64,000 bases of DNA from Candidatus Gastranaerophilales bacterium (GTDB lineage: Bacteria > Cyanobacteriota > Vampirovibrionia > Gastranaerophilales > Gastranaerophilaceae). Every line of letters starts with the position of its first letter. Position 1 is the stretch's first letter. The position numbers and the translations under genes were made by a program. Shown here piece by piece: positions 1 through 8,799 of the stretch. The notes beneath the pieces were generated by a model. The model saw nothing but the letters and a program-made list of their open reading frames with translations. It was not told the origin of the DNA and did no database searches. The stretch spans positions 1 to 64,000 of the forward strand of contig CALUVW010000004.1 in the NCBI GenBank assembly GCA_944324315.1, in the 5' to 3' direction.

Positions 1-480
1 CATATTTTCTTCAGCATTTTTATTATCCACTTTTTTATTACCTCTTATTTTTTTCATTACATTTAAAACTTTATTTGCATCAACATTGTAATTTTTCAAC
101 AAAAGTTGAATAGGGCTGTTATCCAATCTTGTCATCGCAAGCAAAATTGATTCTGCACTTATAAATTCATCCTTAAATTCCTCTGCCTGCTGACCAGCTA
201 AATCTAACAGTCTGTAGGTCTGAGTTGATAAAAATACCTGTCCTGACGGCGGAGAGGATATTGTCGGAAAAGAATTCACGACAGAAACAATTTTATTTAT
301 AAATCCCTGTTCTAAAAGCTTTAATTCCGTTAAATAATCCTTTATTGCTCCGTCATCTTTAATCATCGCAAGCATTATATGCTCAGGCTGCATTTCTGAA
401 TTTCTGTGTTCCTGCATAATAGCACCAGCAGAATTCAAAAGTTCCTGAGAATAGTTAGTAAACTTTTCAAAATTTGGCAT
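1..480 (-). CDS. clpB: ClpB disaggregase, N-terminal part (cut by window edge)
   Basis: Reading the reverse strand from ATG at 480 gives about 160 residues that run off the window start. They match the Clp_N double repeat of ClpB: an opening MPNFEKFTNYSQELL, then EMQPEHIMLAMI in the first repeat and EFISAESILLAMTRL in the second, ending in the linker with KKIRGNKKVDNKNAEEN, which corresponds to the RGGxxVxxxxxE stretch before the first AAA+ domain. ClpB is a cytosolic hexameric ATPase that resolves protein aggregates with DnaK. A Shine-Dalgarno (GAAGGAG) lies about 9 bases upstream of the ATG. The ATPase domains lie outside the window, so identity rests on the N-domain and linker alone. Confidence 0.85.
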   Translation of the reverse strand, partial: MPNFEKFTNYSQELLNSAGAIMQEHRNSEMQPEHIMLAMIKDDGAIKDYLTELKLLEQGFINKIVSVVNSFPTISSPPSGQVFLSTQTYRLLDLAGQQAEEFKDEFISAESILLAMTRLDNSPIQLLLKNYNVDANKVLNVMKKIRGNKKVDNKNAEENM

Positions 481-575
481 ACACGTTAACTCCTTCAAAA
501 AAAATATCTTATATTATCATTTTAACGTTATTTTTCAAAAAGTCATTGAAATTAATTTTTAATTAATTATTCATA

Positions 576-604
576 TTGACAAATAAAAAAAAATTGTAAA
601 TAAT
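576..604 (+). promoter_or_regulatory. Promoter of prepilin locus 1
   Basis: TTGACA at 576-581, a 17-base spacer and AATAAT at 599-604. The same -35, spacer length and -10 occur before prepilin loci 4 and 6. A strong Shine-Dalgarno (CAGGAGG) follows, just before the leader ATG at 641. Confidence 0.75.
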
Positions 605-640
605 AAAAATATAGTTTTAAAATTTCAGGAGGCAAAAATT

Positions 641-1542
641 ATGGATAGAGAAGAGCTGAGAATCGCCCCCCCCCCGAAAAGATAGGCAAGACTAACTTTT
701 TAAGCTATTTGATTGACACAATTTACAAATCGTATCATAATTGTGATATAGCACATCACTTAAAAAAATATAAAATAGGATTTACACTCGCAGAAGTTTT
801 AATTACACTCGGTATTATCGGCGTTGTTGCAGCTATGACGTTGTCTTCTCTTATTCACAAATTTCAAAATAAAACTCTTGAAACCCAGTATAAAAAGACT
901 GTATCTATTGTGTCACAGGCTATTCTTAAGGCTAAAGCAGATTACGGATTGGATAAATTCGCGGAATATTGTACATATTACCCGTACGCATCCGACAGCG
1001 GCAAGCCTTATGACCATGCAGAAGAATGTTATCAAATTCTTTTTAAAAGTTTGCTTAATGTACAGGGACAAAAAAATCCTTATACCCAAAATGAAAAATT
1101 TATTAATAGACACAATGACACAATAAGGACTTACAATAATAAACAAACTGTTACAGCAAGCGACCTTGCAGGGATAGGGTTTACTCTATTTAGCACTTAT
1201 GTGATGCCTGACGGAAGTTATATTAGCTTTAACATAGTTGAATATAATCTACATATTGGTGTTGACACAAACGGCAGTAAAAAACCGAACAAACTCGGAC
1301 ACGACATCTTTATTTTTTACTTGGATAAAAATAAAGATGCTCTATCTTATAAAACAAAACCACAAAATCTAACAGATGAAGAGCTGGAAGGTTATGAAGA
1401 TGGATTCCAAAAAGAACGTGCCGGAAATCCCTGCAATTTGACTTCCAGCCAAAAGGGCAACGGAATAGGGTGCTCATATTATGCTTTAAGAAATGAATGT
1501 CCGTATGACAGTTCAAAAAGATACTTTGAATGTTTACCGTAA
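641..1542 (+). CDS. Prepilin-like protein, locus 1, with out-of-frame poly-C leader
   Basis: The body (uninterrupted from a TTG at 709) carries a type IV prepilin signal, KIG|FTLAEVLITLGIIGVVAA, followed by a globular domain with late cysteines (GNPCNL, GIGCSYY, NECPYD). Such proteins are cut after the G by a prepilin peptidase and assembled as pilins or type II secretion pseudopilins. The TTG has no ribosome site. A strong Shine-Dalgarno (CAGGAGG) instead serves ATG 641, giving leader MDREELRIAPPP. With the 10 C at 666-675 this leader stops at 683-685. With 11 or 8 C it reads through without a stop into the body. The nearest relative is locus 4, same fold and C-terminus. The prepilin call is firm; the true start is inferred. 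Confidence 0.8.
666..675 (+). repeat. Poly-C tract (10) in leader of prepilin locus 1
   Basis: Ten consecutive C flanked by CG and GAAAA in otherwise AT-rich DNA. It sits 25 bases after the leader ATG. Adding one C or removing two joins leader and prepilin frames. Tracts of this kind are classical slippage-prone contingency sites. Confidence 0.9.
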
Positions 1543-1545
1543 AAT

Positions 1546-2829
1546 TTAAACATTTTTATCAACGATATTCTCAGCAGGCGCAAGCCCCGGCTCTAATTCA
1601 GAACCAGTAATAAGTTTTCTAAATGCAAATTGAGCTTTAGGCAATACATAAGCAAGAAGAAAACTGCTTAATACAACATTTGTAATAATATTTGCGGATT
1701 TTGCAGCTTTCGTTCTTTTCACAAATGATTTGAATAAATCATCGCTCAAACCTTCTGCATTCACGGCAAATACTTTAATATCGTTTCTGAATTTAGCAAG
1801 TTTTTTTATATCAACATAGGCCCTCGGATCCCTGATACCGTTATCTAACATCTTAATTTTTTTGAATTTTTTAGCAAATTTTATAAATTGAGAATCTTTA
1901 TTTGAGATATTATCTACAAATTCTAATAAGTCCTCTGCCTTATCCGATTTTGGCAGGTTATTCAAAATACTGCCGTCTTTTACCTGTTTTATAAATTCTT
2001 TATCCGCTAGCATAACCGGATCAAGCTCAACTCCGGTTATTTTATTTAAAACTTTTTCAATCCACTTTGGAGCTACAAAGTTCAGGAACATCATGCCTGC
2101 CATTTTAAAACTCAAATCATAACGTTCATTTTTATTCCTTGCTGTTACGACACGCCCTACTGCGTACCCACCGTCTGTTACCGCCATTTTATCCTGCGCT
2201 GAAAAATTAGCAGCTTTTGCAATCCAATTTCCTCTGAAACTAACATCTTTAGACTTATAAAATCTCTCTTTTCGCAAAAAAGATATATTTGATGACAATT
2301 TTTGCTGCGCTTCTTTTTCTCGTAATTTTTTAATCTTTCTCGCAGAAGATGCAAAAATAAGTTTTGGAAGTATAAATCCCATAAATAAAATAGGAATTGT
2401 AGTTGATGCTGCAAATTTATAAGCCAGAAGTTTTTCATATAATTTTTTGTTCTGCTTTGCCTTAAGCAAGTCATTTACTGCATCCGGAGCAATATCTTTA
2501 AACTTTTTGATATTATAATCAATTCCTTGAATGCCGCCATCTTCTTTGAATAATTTTAAATTTACATCAGGATTTAGCCCCTTTGATTTTATAAAAATAT
2601 CACACAGCTTACCAACAAGAGGAATACCTCCCAGCCAAACAGCGGATGTAGCATACTCATCTAAAAAACGTTCTCTTGCAGCAAGATAAGCTATCCCTTT
2701 TGACTCTTTTTTATTTTGATTGTAAGTCAGAGCTATTTTGGTCGGGACTTCAATACCACAGTCACGCACTATTAAAGGGTAAACACTGTTATTATTTCCT
2801 ATTGATGAAATTATATTTGCTATTGTCAT
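1546..2829 (-). CDS. Membrane protein with SFRGN motif, unknown function
   Basis: Unrecognised protein of 427 residues. Hydrophobic segments are visible near residues 145-160 (IPILFMGFILPKLIFA), around 245 (MAGMMFLNFVAP) and near 390 (NIITNVVLSSFLLAYVLP). The middle is lysine-rich and contains SFRGNWIAKAANF, followed by DKMAVTDGGYAVGRVVTARN, which resembles the F-x-G segment of the large protein at 51273-53279 (QDGIGMVAPRI). It therefore probably belongs to the same lineage-specific membrane-protein group. No catalytic motif was seen. The stop lies 3 bases beyond the stop of prepilin 1 (convergent). A weak purine-rich ribosome site precedes the ATG. Its 5' region holds two inverted repeats (see 2868-2982). 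Confidence 0.7.
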   Translation of the reverse strand: MTIANIISSIGNNNSVYPLIVRDCGIEVPTKIALTYNQNKKESKGIAYLAARERFLDEYATSAVWLGGIPLVGKLCDIFIKSKGLNPDVNLKLFKEDGGIQGIDYNIKKFKDIAPDAVNDLLKAKQNKKLYEKLLAYKFAASTTIPILFMGFILPKLIFASSARKIKKLREKEAQQKLSSNISFLRKERFYKSKDVSFRGNWIAKAANFSAQDKMAVTDGGYAVGRVVTARNKNERYDLSFKMAGMMFLNFVAPKWIEKVLNKITGVELDPVMLADKEFIKQVKDGSILNNLPKSDKAEDLLEFVDNISNKDSQFIKFAKKFKKIKMLDNGIRDPRAYVDIKKLAKFRNDIKVFAVNAEGLSDDLFKSFVKRTKAAKSANIITNVVLSSFLLAYVLPKAQFAFRKLITGSELEPGLAPAENIVDKNV

Positions 2830-2867
2830 TTTCTTTTCTCTATAAAATTAGTGTAAGGGCAAAAAAA

Positions 2868-2982
2868 AGTCTTTCTTGCATATTGCTGCTTGAAAGACTA
2901 CTTTATCAGAATTGAATTTATGAAGAGTTATTTTTTAACACACATCAATTCATAGTCCTTCAAAGACTATATGATGATGTGT
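2868..2982. promoter_or_regulatory. Two successive inverted repeats upstream of the 1546-2829 gene
   Basis: First, perfect 8-base arms AGTCTTTC (2868-2875) and GAAAGACT (2892-2899). Second, 18-base arms at 2940-2957 and 2965-2982, pairing at 14 of 18 positions around a 7-base loop. Both lie in the 285-base gap between the reverse gene ending at 2829 and the DUF167 gene. They could be leader-RNA hairpins or operators; neither has a clear U-tail. Nothing else was recognised in this gap. Confidence 0.45.
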
Positions 2983-3114
2983 ATGATGAAATTTTAAAGT
3001 ATAATTATATATCATTTTATTACCGTTTAAAATGATTATATACAAATAATTATAATTTTTCAATAGAATAACTGAAAATATTACCTGTTCTTAACGATTT
3101 TTTACAGTCTTATT

Positions 3115-3402
3115 TTATTTTTTTAATATTTCTTTAATACAGTCTATCTTTTCAGAAGTAAGATTTTTTATAAATACTGTTTTCTCTTTTGATGTTAAAC
3201 CCTTTATTATTTCAAAATTCGATTTTGCAACTTTAAATTGTTTTGACAAAAATTCTATTAATGCTTTATTAGCCTTCCCGTCAACCGGCTGTGCCGTAAT
3301 TTTAATTTTTAAACCTTCCGGATAAATCAAAATTTCGTTTTTAGATGAATTAGGTAAAATTTTCAGATTTAAAATTACACCGTCTTTTGTAACTTTGAAC
3401 AT
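3115..3402 (-). CDS. DUF167 (YggU-type) small protein
   Basis: A 95-residue protein of the DUF167/YggU family. The typical core is clear: GVILNLKILPNSSKNEI, then LKIKITAQPVDGKANKALIEFLSK, then SNFEIIKGLTSKEKTVFIKN. The family is widespread, small and of unsettled function. The ATG at 3402 fits the family N-terminus better than the longer open frame to 3594, which would overlap the divergent rel gene. An AAGGAT ribosome site lies upstream. It is divergently arranged with rel, with a 78-base gap holding the rel promoter. Confidence 0.8.
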   Translation of the reverse strand: MFKVTKDGVILNLKILPNSSKNEILIYPEGLKIKITAQPVDGKANKALIEFLSKQFKVAKSNFEIIKGLTSKEKTVFIKNLTSEKIDCIKEILKK

Positions 3403-3442
3403 ATTTTTTATAATCCTTATGAATGAAATTAATATATTTTGC

Positions 3443-3471
3443 TTGAAAAATTGAAATAAAATCTGTATTAT
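3443..3471 (+). promoter_or_regulatory. Promoter of rel, positioned for a leaderless transcript
   Basis: TTGAAA at 3443-3448, 17-base spacer, TATTAT at 3466-3471. The expected start point falls within 1-4 bases of the rel ATG at 3481, and there is no Shine-Dalgarno. This suggests leaderless translation. Confidence 0.55.
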
Positions 3472-3480
3472 GATTATATC

Positions 3481-5700
3481 ATGAGTGAAAAACCACTTTT
3501 TGAAGATATAAAACAAGAGCTTATTGCTCAAAATCGGGAGCCTGCAGAAATTGAAGAAATTGAAAAGGCTTATTTGTTTGCGAAACGTCTGCATGAAGGT
3601 CAGTATAGAATTTCAGAAGAACCATATATTATACATCCTGTAGAAGTTGCCAAAATACTTTTAGGATTGAAAGTTGATTCACACACACTAGAAGCAGCTT
3701 TTTTACACGATATTCTGGAAGATACCGATACAAAACCGGAAGAAATTGAAAAACTTTTCGGCAAAGACGTATTAACTCTTGTTCAAGGCGTAACTAAACT
3801 CGGGAAATTACAGTTTAAATCAAAAGAAGAACGTCAGGCAGAAAATTTCAGACGTCTTTTTATTGCAATGGCAAATGACATTCGTATTGTATTTTTAAAA
3901 CTCGCAGACAGACTGCATAATATGCGAACCTTAAATTTTATGACGCCGAGCAAACAGCAAAAAATTGCAAGAGAAACATTAGACATTTTTGCACCTCTGG
4001 CAAACCGTCTAGGGATTTATAAAATTAAAGCGGAATTAGAAGATTTGTCGCTCCGCTATCTTGAACCGGATAAATACTTCGAAATTGCAAGATTAGTATC
4101 ACAAACAAAAGCCGACAGAGAAGCTACCGTTAAAATTCTTATTGATAAAATTACAGCTGACGTAAAAAAAGCAGGAATAAATGCACAAATTACAGGCAGA
4201 GCAAAACACTATTACAGTATCTACAGCAAAATGAAACGTCTTAACATAGCATTCCATGATTTATATGATATTACTGCCGTGCGTGTAATTGTTGATACGG
4301 AAAAAGAATGTTATGAAGTTTTAGGGCTTATTCATTCACAATTTAAGCCGATACCAGGAAGATTTAAGGATTATATAGCAATGCCCAAAGGTAATATGTA
4401 TCAATCTTTGCATACATCTGTTATCGGTCCTCGTTCAAAACCTCTGGAAGTACAAATCAGAACCTGGGAAATGCATGAAGTAGCCGAATACGGTATTGCT
4501 GCACACTGGAGATACAAGGAAAAAGGATCTCAGAAAGCTAACAATCCGACAGATATGCAATTTTCCTGGATGAGAAAACTTGTTGAATATGATAAAGATA
4601 TGACATCGGCAGAAGATTATGTAAATTCCGTGAAAATTGATTTATTTTCCGATCAGGTATTTGCCTTCACTCCAAACGGAGATGTTTTTGACCTGCCGAT
4701 AAATGCAACTCCGGTAGATTTCGCTTACAGAATCCATTCGGAAGTAGGCAACAAAACAGTCGGTGCTCTGATAAATGGCAGAATTGCCCAATTAGATACG
4801 AAATTACACAATGGTGACATTGTAGAAATACTAACCTCAAAAACTCCTGCCCCGCGCCTTGACTGGTTAAATTTTGTTGTAACCAAACAGGCTTCATCAA
4901 AAATTAAACAATGGTTTAAGAAAAATAACCGTGAAGAGCATATTGAAGTAGGGAAATCAAACCTTGAACACGAGCTTACAAAATCTGTTTTTGATGAATA
5001 TATGAAATCCGGCGAATTTGATAAAGTTGCAAAACAAATGAATTATTTGTCCGCAGAAGATTTATTTGCTGCACTCGGTTACGGCGAAACAACTTTAAAC
5101 AAAATTATTAATAAACTCAAAAAGCCTGAGCCTCAAAAACAACCGGAACAAGCTTATCATGGAGGCTTGCATAAGAAAAAATCAGAAAAAGATATTATAG
5201 GACTTGAAGGTTTATTATATTCTATTGCGAAATGCTGCTCGCCAATTCCAGGTGAACCTATAGTCGGAGTTGTAACCCGCGCCAAAGGAGTTACTGTGCA
5301 CAGAATGGACTGTCCTATGCTTGAACATATTGAACCCGAAAGATTAATGTCAATAAAGTGGGCAGGTGATAATACAAGCAAAACCTATAATACAACAATC
5401 CGCGTTGAAACAGCAGAAAAACAAGGGCTTTTAAAAGATATTATTGCAGCTGTTTCTGATAACGGAACAAATATTAATTATGCGAATGTAAAATCAAAAA
5501 GCGGTAAAATCGGAATTGTTGAACTGGGAATTGAACTTGACAACATTGAAACTCTGAAAAAGGTTATTTTAAGTATACAGGCAATACCTGATGTCTATAG
5601 CGTAAAACGTACTCAGACATCATATTCTACCCCGAATATGCCGAGAAGAAATAACGGTAAGCCGCGGCATAACAAAAATCCGAAGAAAAAAGGAACCTAG
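3481..5700 (+). CDS. rel: Bifunctional (p)ppGpp synthetase/hydrolase (Rel/Spo family)
   Basis: 739 residues, the usual length of full Rel/SpoT enzymes that make and degrade the stringent-response alarmone. Domains in order: HD hydrolase with FLHDILEDT and RLHNMRTL; synthetase with YDITAVRVIVDT, GRFKDYIAMPKGNMYQSLHT and EVQIRTWEMHEVAEYGIAAHW; a TGS domain (VFAFTPNGDVFDLPINATPV, near 390-450); a Cys/His region (KCCSPIPGEPIVG); and a C-terminal ACT domain. Both catalytic halves look intact, so both activities are expected. It may act on ribosome and nutrient stress in the cytosol. The ATG has no ribosome site and lies at the predicted transcription start. Confidence 0.95.
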   Translation: MSEKPLFEDIKQELIAQNREPAEIEEIEKAYLFAKRLHEGQYRISEEPYIIHPVEVAKILLGLKVDSHTLEAAFLHDILEDTDTKPEEIEKLFGKDVLTLVQGVTKLGKLQFKSKEERQAENFRRLFIAMANDIRIVFLKLADRLHNMRTLNFMTPSKQQKIARETLDIFAPLANRLGIYKIKAELEDLSLRYLEPDKYFEIARLVSQTKADREATVKILIDKITADVKKAGINAQITGRAKHYYSIYSKMKRLNIAFHDLYDITAVRVIVDTEKECYEVLGLIHSQFKPIPGRFKDYIAMPKGNMYQSLHTSVIGPRSKPLEVQIRTWEMHEVAEYGIAAHWRYKEKGSQKANNPTDMQFSWMRKLVEYDKDMTSAEDYVNSVKIDLFSDQVFAFTPNGDVFDLPINATPVDFAYRIHSEVGNKTVGALINGRIAQLDTKLHNGDIVEILTSKTPAPRLDWLNFVVTKQASSKIKQWFKKNNREEHIEVGKSNLEHELTKSVFDEYMKSGEFDKVAKQMNYLSAEDLFAALGYGETTLNKIINKLKKPEPQKQPEQAYHGGLHKKKSEKDIIGLEGLLYSIAKCCSPIPGEPIVGVVTRAKGVTVHRMDCPMLEHIEPERLMSIKWAGDNTSKTYNTTIRVETAEKQGLLKDIIAAVSDNGTNINYANVKSKSGKIGIVELGIELDNIETLKKVILSIQAIPDVYSVKRTQTSYSTPNMPRRNNGKPRHNKNPKKKGT

Positions 5701-5785
5701 CCCTAAACTTATATAAAAAAGGATTTTCTTTGCAAAATTTAATTAATTTGCCGATATTTGCATAATCTGTTACCATTATCTTAGT

Positions 5786-7477
5786 ATGATTAAGATTTTA
5801 TTTATATCCAACAGAAAAAATGTTATAGAAAAGTACAACAGCTTTTTTAATAAAAAAAATACCTATGAATTTTTTACACTAAGTGATGATTCTATGATAC
5901 TAGATGTTATTAGCGGAGATACACCTGATATCATCATAGTAGACTCTCTTATTCCTGATATAAAAAAATTAAATAAAAAAATTAAATCAGCTTGTGAAAA
6001 TTCCATAATAATATTTTTAGTTTCTTCAAATTCTGCGGACAAAGACATAATTAAATACGCAAATGCACTTATAACTGATGACATGTCTGAAGATTTAATT
6101 ATTTCTACAATTAATATAACACTCAGAATGAAAAATTCTCTTGACATGCTATCTAATTCCAATAAAGATCTTGCCGACAGTTTATACAGACTAAATGCAC
6201 TGTACAGTACAAGTTCACAGTTTGCAGGGACTCTCGATAAAGCAAAACTTATTCAATATATGATTGAAGGTATGGATAAAGCTTTAAGTTTTTCTTTAAC
6301 CTGTACGCTATCTTTTTGTACGGAAGAAAAACCAGTTTTAATCTTAAACTCACTTTATGAACTATCTGATGAGCTTGTTACTGCTATAAAATTGAGAACT
6401 GTATTAAATTATAACTCTCTTTTTAAAGATAAAAAAGCTCCTTTAAATATTGATGCAGAAAACTTAAAAGTAATTAAACAAATAAAATATCCTGCGAGCA
6501 GATTTACATTTACACTGTTTCAATATGATAATATGTTTGCCCCGATAAGTCTTGGTGACAACTTTTTCGGCTGTGTGGAAATATTTAAAGAAACAGCATT
6601 TTCTCCTGATGATGCAACATGTTTTCAAACAATAGCCCAGCAGGTAGCACTTCCTCTAAAAAGCGCAACCCTTTATCAGGAAATAATAGAAGCTAATGCA
6701 AAACTTGCAAAACTTGAGAGATTAAAATCAGAATTTATCTCGATTGTTTCCCACGAACTAAGAACTCCGCTTACTTCAATAAAAAATTCTCTTGATATTT
6801 TAATGAGCGGACGATGCGGAGAAATAACAGAGTCAGGAGACAAATTTCTTTCTATGGCAATGCGTAACGTTCAAAGATTATCTGGCATAATAAATGACTT
6901 ATTAGATTTATCAAAAATTGAAGCCGGCAAAATGGATTTCAATTTTGCGCCAACAAATATAAATACCGTTATAGATTATGTAAAATCTGCTCTATCAGAA
7001 GTTGCGAAATCCAAGGGATTAACAATTATCACAGAAGAGGCAGAAAATATACCGGATATAAAAGCAGACTCTCAAAGACTTGAACAGGTTCTAACAAACC
7101 TTGTTTCAAACGCTATTAAATTTACACCTGAAAATAAAACTATCACAATCTCGTCAAAACTGGTTAATTCAAAAGATATTCATATAAACGACTATTTTAA
7201 AGATTCAGTAAAACTCGTTGACGGCGATTATGTGCTTGTATGTGTGAAAGATGAAGGAATTGGGATTGCAGAAAAGGATTTGGTTCACGCATTTGACAAG
7301 TTTGCCCAGATCGAAAATTCTCTATCAAGAAAAGCCGGTGGAACAGGTCTGGGGCTACCAATTGCCAAACAATTATTAGAAGCTCACCATGGCGCCATAT
7401 GGTGCGATAGTGAGCTTAATAAAGGTTCTGAGTTCTACTTTGCAATTCCAACTGCTAAAATTGAACAGTTAGTATAA
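5786..7477 (+). CDS. Sensor histidine kinase with receiver-like and GAF-like N-terminus
   Basis: 563 residues. The first ~120 look like a degenerate receiver (ILFISNRKN, PDIIIVDSLIPDI). Residues ~150-300 look GAF-like, a small-molecule or redox sensor fold. Then come HisKA with ISIVSHELRTPLTS (phosphoacceptor His near residue 323) and HATPase_c with VSNAIKFTPE, KDEGIGIAEKDL and GGTGLGLPIAKQLLEAHHG. There is no membrane segment, so it is probably cytosolic. A CheY-like regulator lies 1 kb downstream across one reverse-strand gene and is a possible partner. The start lacks a Shine-Dalgarno; CATTAT at 5774-5779 could place transcription close to the ATG. Confidence 0.9.
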   Translation: MIKILFISNRKNVIEKYNSFFNKKNTYEFFTLSDDSMILDVISGDTPDIIIVDSLIPDIKKLNKKIKSACENSIIIFLVSSNSADKDIIKYANALITDDMSEDLIISTINITLRMKNSLDMLSNSNKDLADSLYRLNALYSTSSQFAGTLDKAKLIQYMIEGMDKALSFSLTCTLSFCTEEKPVLILNSLYELSDELVTAIKLRTVLNYNSLFKDKKAPLNIDAENLKVIKQIKYPASRFTFTLFQYDNMFAPISLGDNFFGCVEIFKETAFSPDDATCFQTIAQQVALPLKSATLYQEIIEANAKLAKLERLKSEFISIVSHELRTPLTSIKNSLDILMSGRCGEITESGDKFLSMAMRNVQRLSGIINDLLDLSKIEAGKMDFNFAPTNINTVIDYVKSALSEVAKSKGLTIITEEAENIPDIKADSQRLEQVLTNLVSNAIKFTPENKTITISSKLVNSKDIHINDYFKDSVKLVDGDYVLVCVKDEGIGIAEKDLVHAFDKFAQIENSLSRKAGGTGLGLPIAKQLLEAHHGAIWCDSELNKGSEFYFAIPTAKIEQLV

Positions 7478-8278
7478 ATTTGTATTGTTATTTACAAAAT
7501 CAACTATATCTAACGTTTTCCCTTCTTTTGCAAACATTTTTGCAACATTCGGAAGTACGTTTATGTTTTCTTCAACCTGTTTTACAGGAGTGTTGCTTTT
7601 GACAAAATCATCCAGATATAAGATATTTTCTCCAGGAATTTCATCTGCAGCTTTTGCAAGTTTTGGTATCATTGCAATTTTTTCGGGATTTGACTTCGGA
7701 TTTATCAAAAGTTTAATAAAGTTCATGAAATTTTTTTCTTTTACAAAATCCATAAGATATCCGCCCTTTAGTGTCTGCTGTGCAATATCTTTTACGAGAG
7801 GTTTTGTTGCTGCTAAATGTTTTGAAGCTTCAGGAGCTTCCATTATTTTTGCAAAATCCGCAAGAAAATATTTTGAAGCGGTAGCATCTGTTTGATTAAT
7901 AACTTCCTGAGTAAATTCCAAAGCGTTAGGATTATTTTTTGAAGTTTTCGGCAGCTGCTCCATTAAATATCCAAATAATGTTTTTCCATCTTTAAAACGA
8001 AGTTTTTGAATATTTATAGATTGAGGCATCATCTCTACATTGTTTGCCAATTCACATATATCTGAAACCAGACCTAAATGTTTTGGGTTCATTGATTTTA
8101 ATTCATTTTTAAACTGCGCAACTTCAGGGTTACGTTTTGCAAAATATTCAATATTTTCTAATAATTGCTCGGTTGTTCTTGTATCTGCCGGCTTTGTATA
8201 TGCGCCCATTCTCTCAAAACCTTGATTAAATCTTAATGTCGGCTTCAGCTTTGATGTAATAGCATTAAATAATGACAT
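7469..8278 (-). CDS. Helical protein of unknown function
   Basis: 269 residues, not recognised. It opens MSLFNAITSKLKPTL, has no signal peptide or membrane segment, and looks largely alpha-helical, with repeated helix pairs that could form an armadillo- or HEAT-like solenoid (inference from pattern only). The ATG at 8278 is preferred over the longer frame to 8317 because AAAGGA lies 7 bases upstream of it. The 3' end overlaps the convergent kinase by 9 bases. Its N-terminus resembles other lineage-type proteins here in being Asn/Lys-rich and signal-less. Confidence 0.65.
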   Translation of the reverse strand: MSLFNAITSKLKPTLRFNQGFERMGAYTKPADTRTTEQLLENIEYFAKRNPEVAQFKNELKSMNPKHLGLVSDICELANNVEMMPQSINIQKLRFKDGKTLFGYLMEQLPKTSKNNPNALEFTQEVINQTDATASKYFLADFAKIMEAPEASKHLAATKPLVKDIAQQTLKGGYLMDFVKEKNFMNFIKLLINPKSNPEKIAMIPKLAKAADEIPGENILYLDDFVKSNTPVKQVEENINVLPNVAKMFAKEGKTLDIVDFVNNNTNLY

Positions 8279-8434
8279 ATATATATTCCTTTCAATTGTC
8301 CTACACGCAATAAACATAAATCATCTAAAACATTATTATTGCTAAATATATTAAATAACTTTTACATAATTTAACAATATAGAAGAAGATTTTTGATATG
8401 TTATAATATTTTTAGATAAACTTAGGGGAACTGT

Positions 8435-8797
8435 ATGAAAAAGATTTTAATTGTTGATGATGAACAGGATATAGTAGAAAGTTTAAAGTTTGTTCTTGAA
8501 GCCGCAGATTTTAGCTGTTATTGCGCATATAACGGAGAGGATGGGTTAAGGCTCGCCAAAGAAATAATGCCTGATTTAATTATACTTGATGTTATGATGC
8601 CGAAAATTAACGGGTACAAAATCAGCCGCTTGTTAAAATATGATGCAAAATATAAAAATATTCCTATTTTAATGGTTACTGCACGCTCGCAGGAAGAAGA
8701 TAAACTTATAGGAGAAGAAACAGGCGCGGATGAATATATTACAAAACCGTTTGAACTTGATGATGTAGTTAAAAAGGTAGAACAGTATTTAAAATAA
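8435..8797 (+). CDS. CheY-like single-domain response regulator
   Basis: 120 residues, one receiver domain and no output domain. The acidic pocket is VDDEQD (residues 7-12), the phosphoacceptor Asp52 lies in LIILDVMMP, the switch region is VTARS and the conserved lysine is in ITKPFEL. A good Shine-Dalgarno (TAGGGGAA) precedes it. Only 2 bases separate its stop from the next gene, a type II/IV secretion ATPase homologue, so the two are co-transcribed and the regulator may control the ATPase. The sensor kinase at 5786 is a plausible phosphodonor. Confidence 0.92.
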   Translation: MKKILIVDDEQDIVESLKFVLEAADFSCYCAYNGEDGLRLAKEIMPDLIILDVMMPKINGYKISRLLKYDAKYKNIPILMVTARSQEEDKLIGEETGADEYITKPFELDDVVKKVEQYLK

Positions 8798-8799
8798 TT

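Noticed and set aside
709-711. TTG codons (709, 11277, 15778) as true starts of prepilins 1-3
   Set aside because: None has a Shine-Dalgarno, and the two reverse-strand ones fall inside a repeat. A promoter or strong ribosome site plus ATG lies further upstream at each locus, before the tract.
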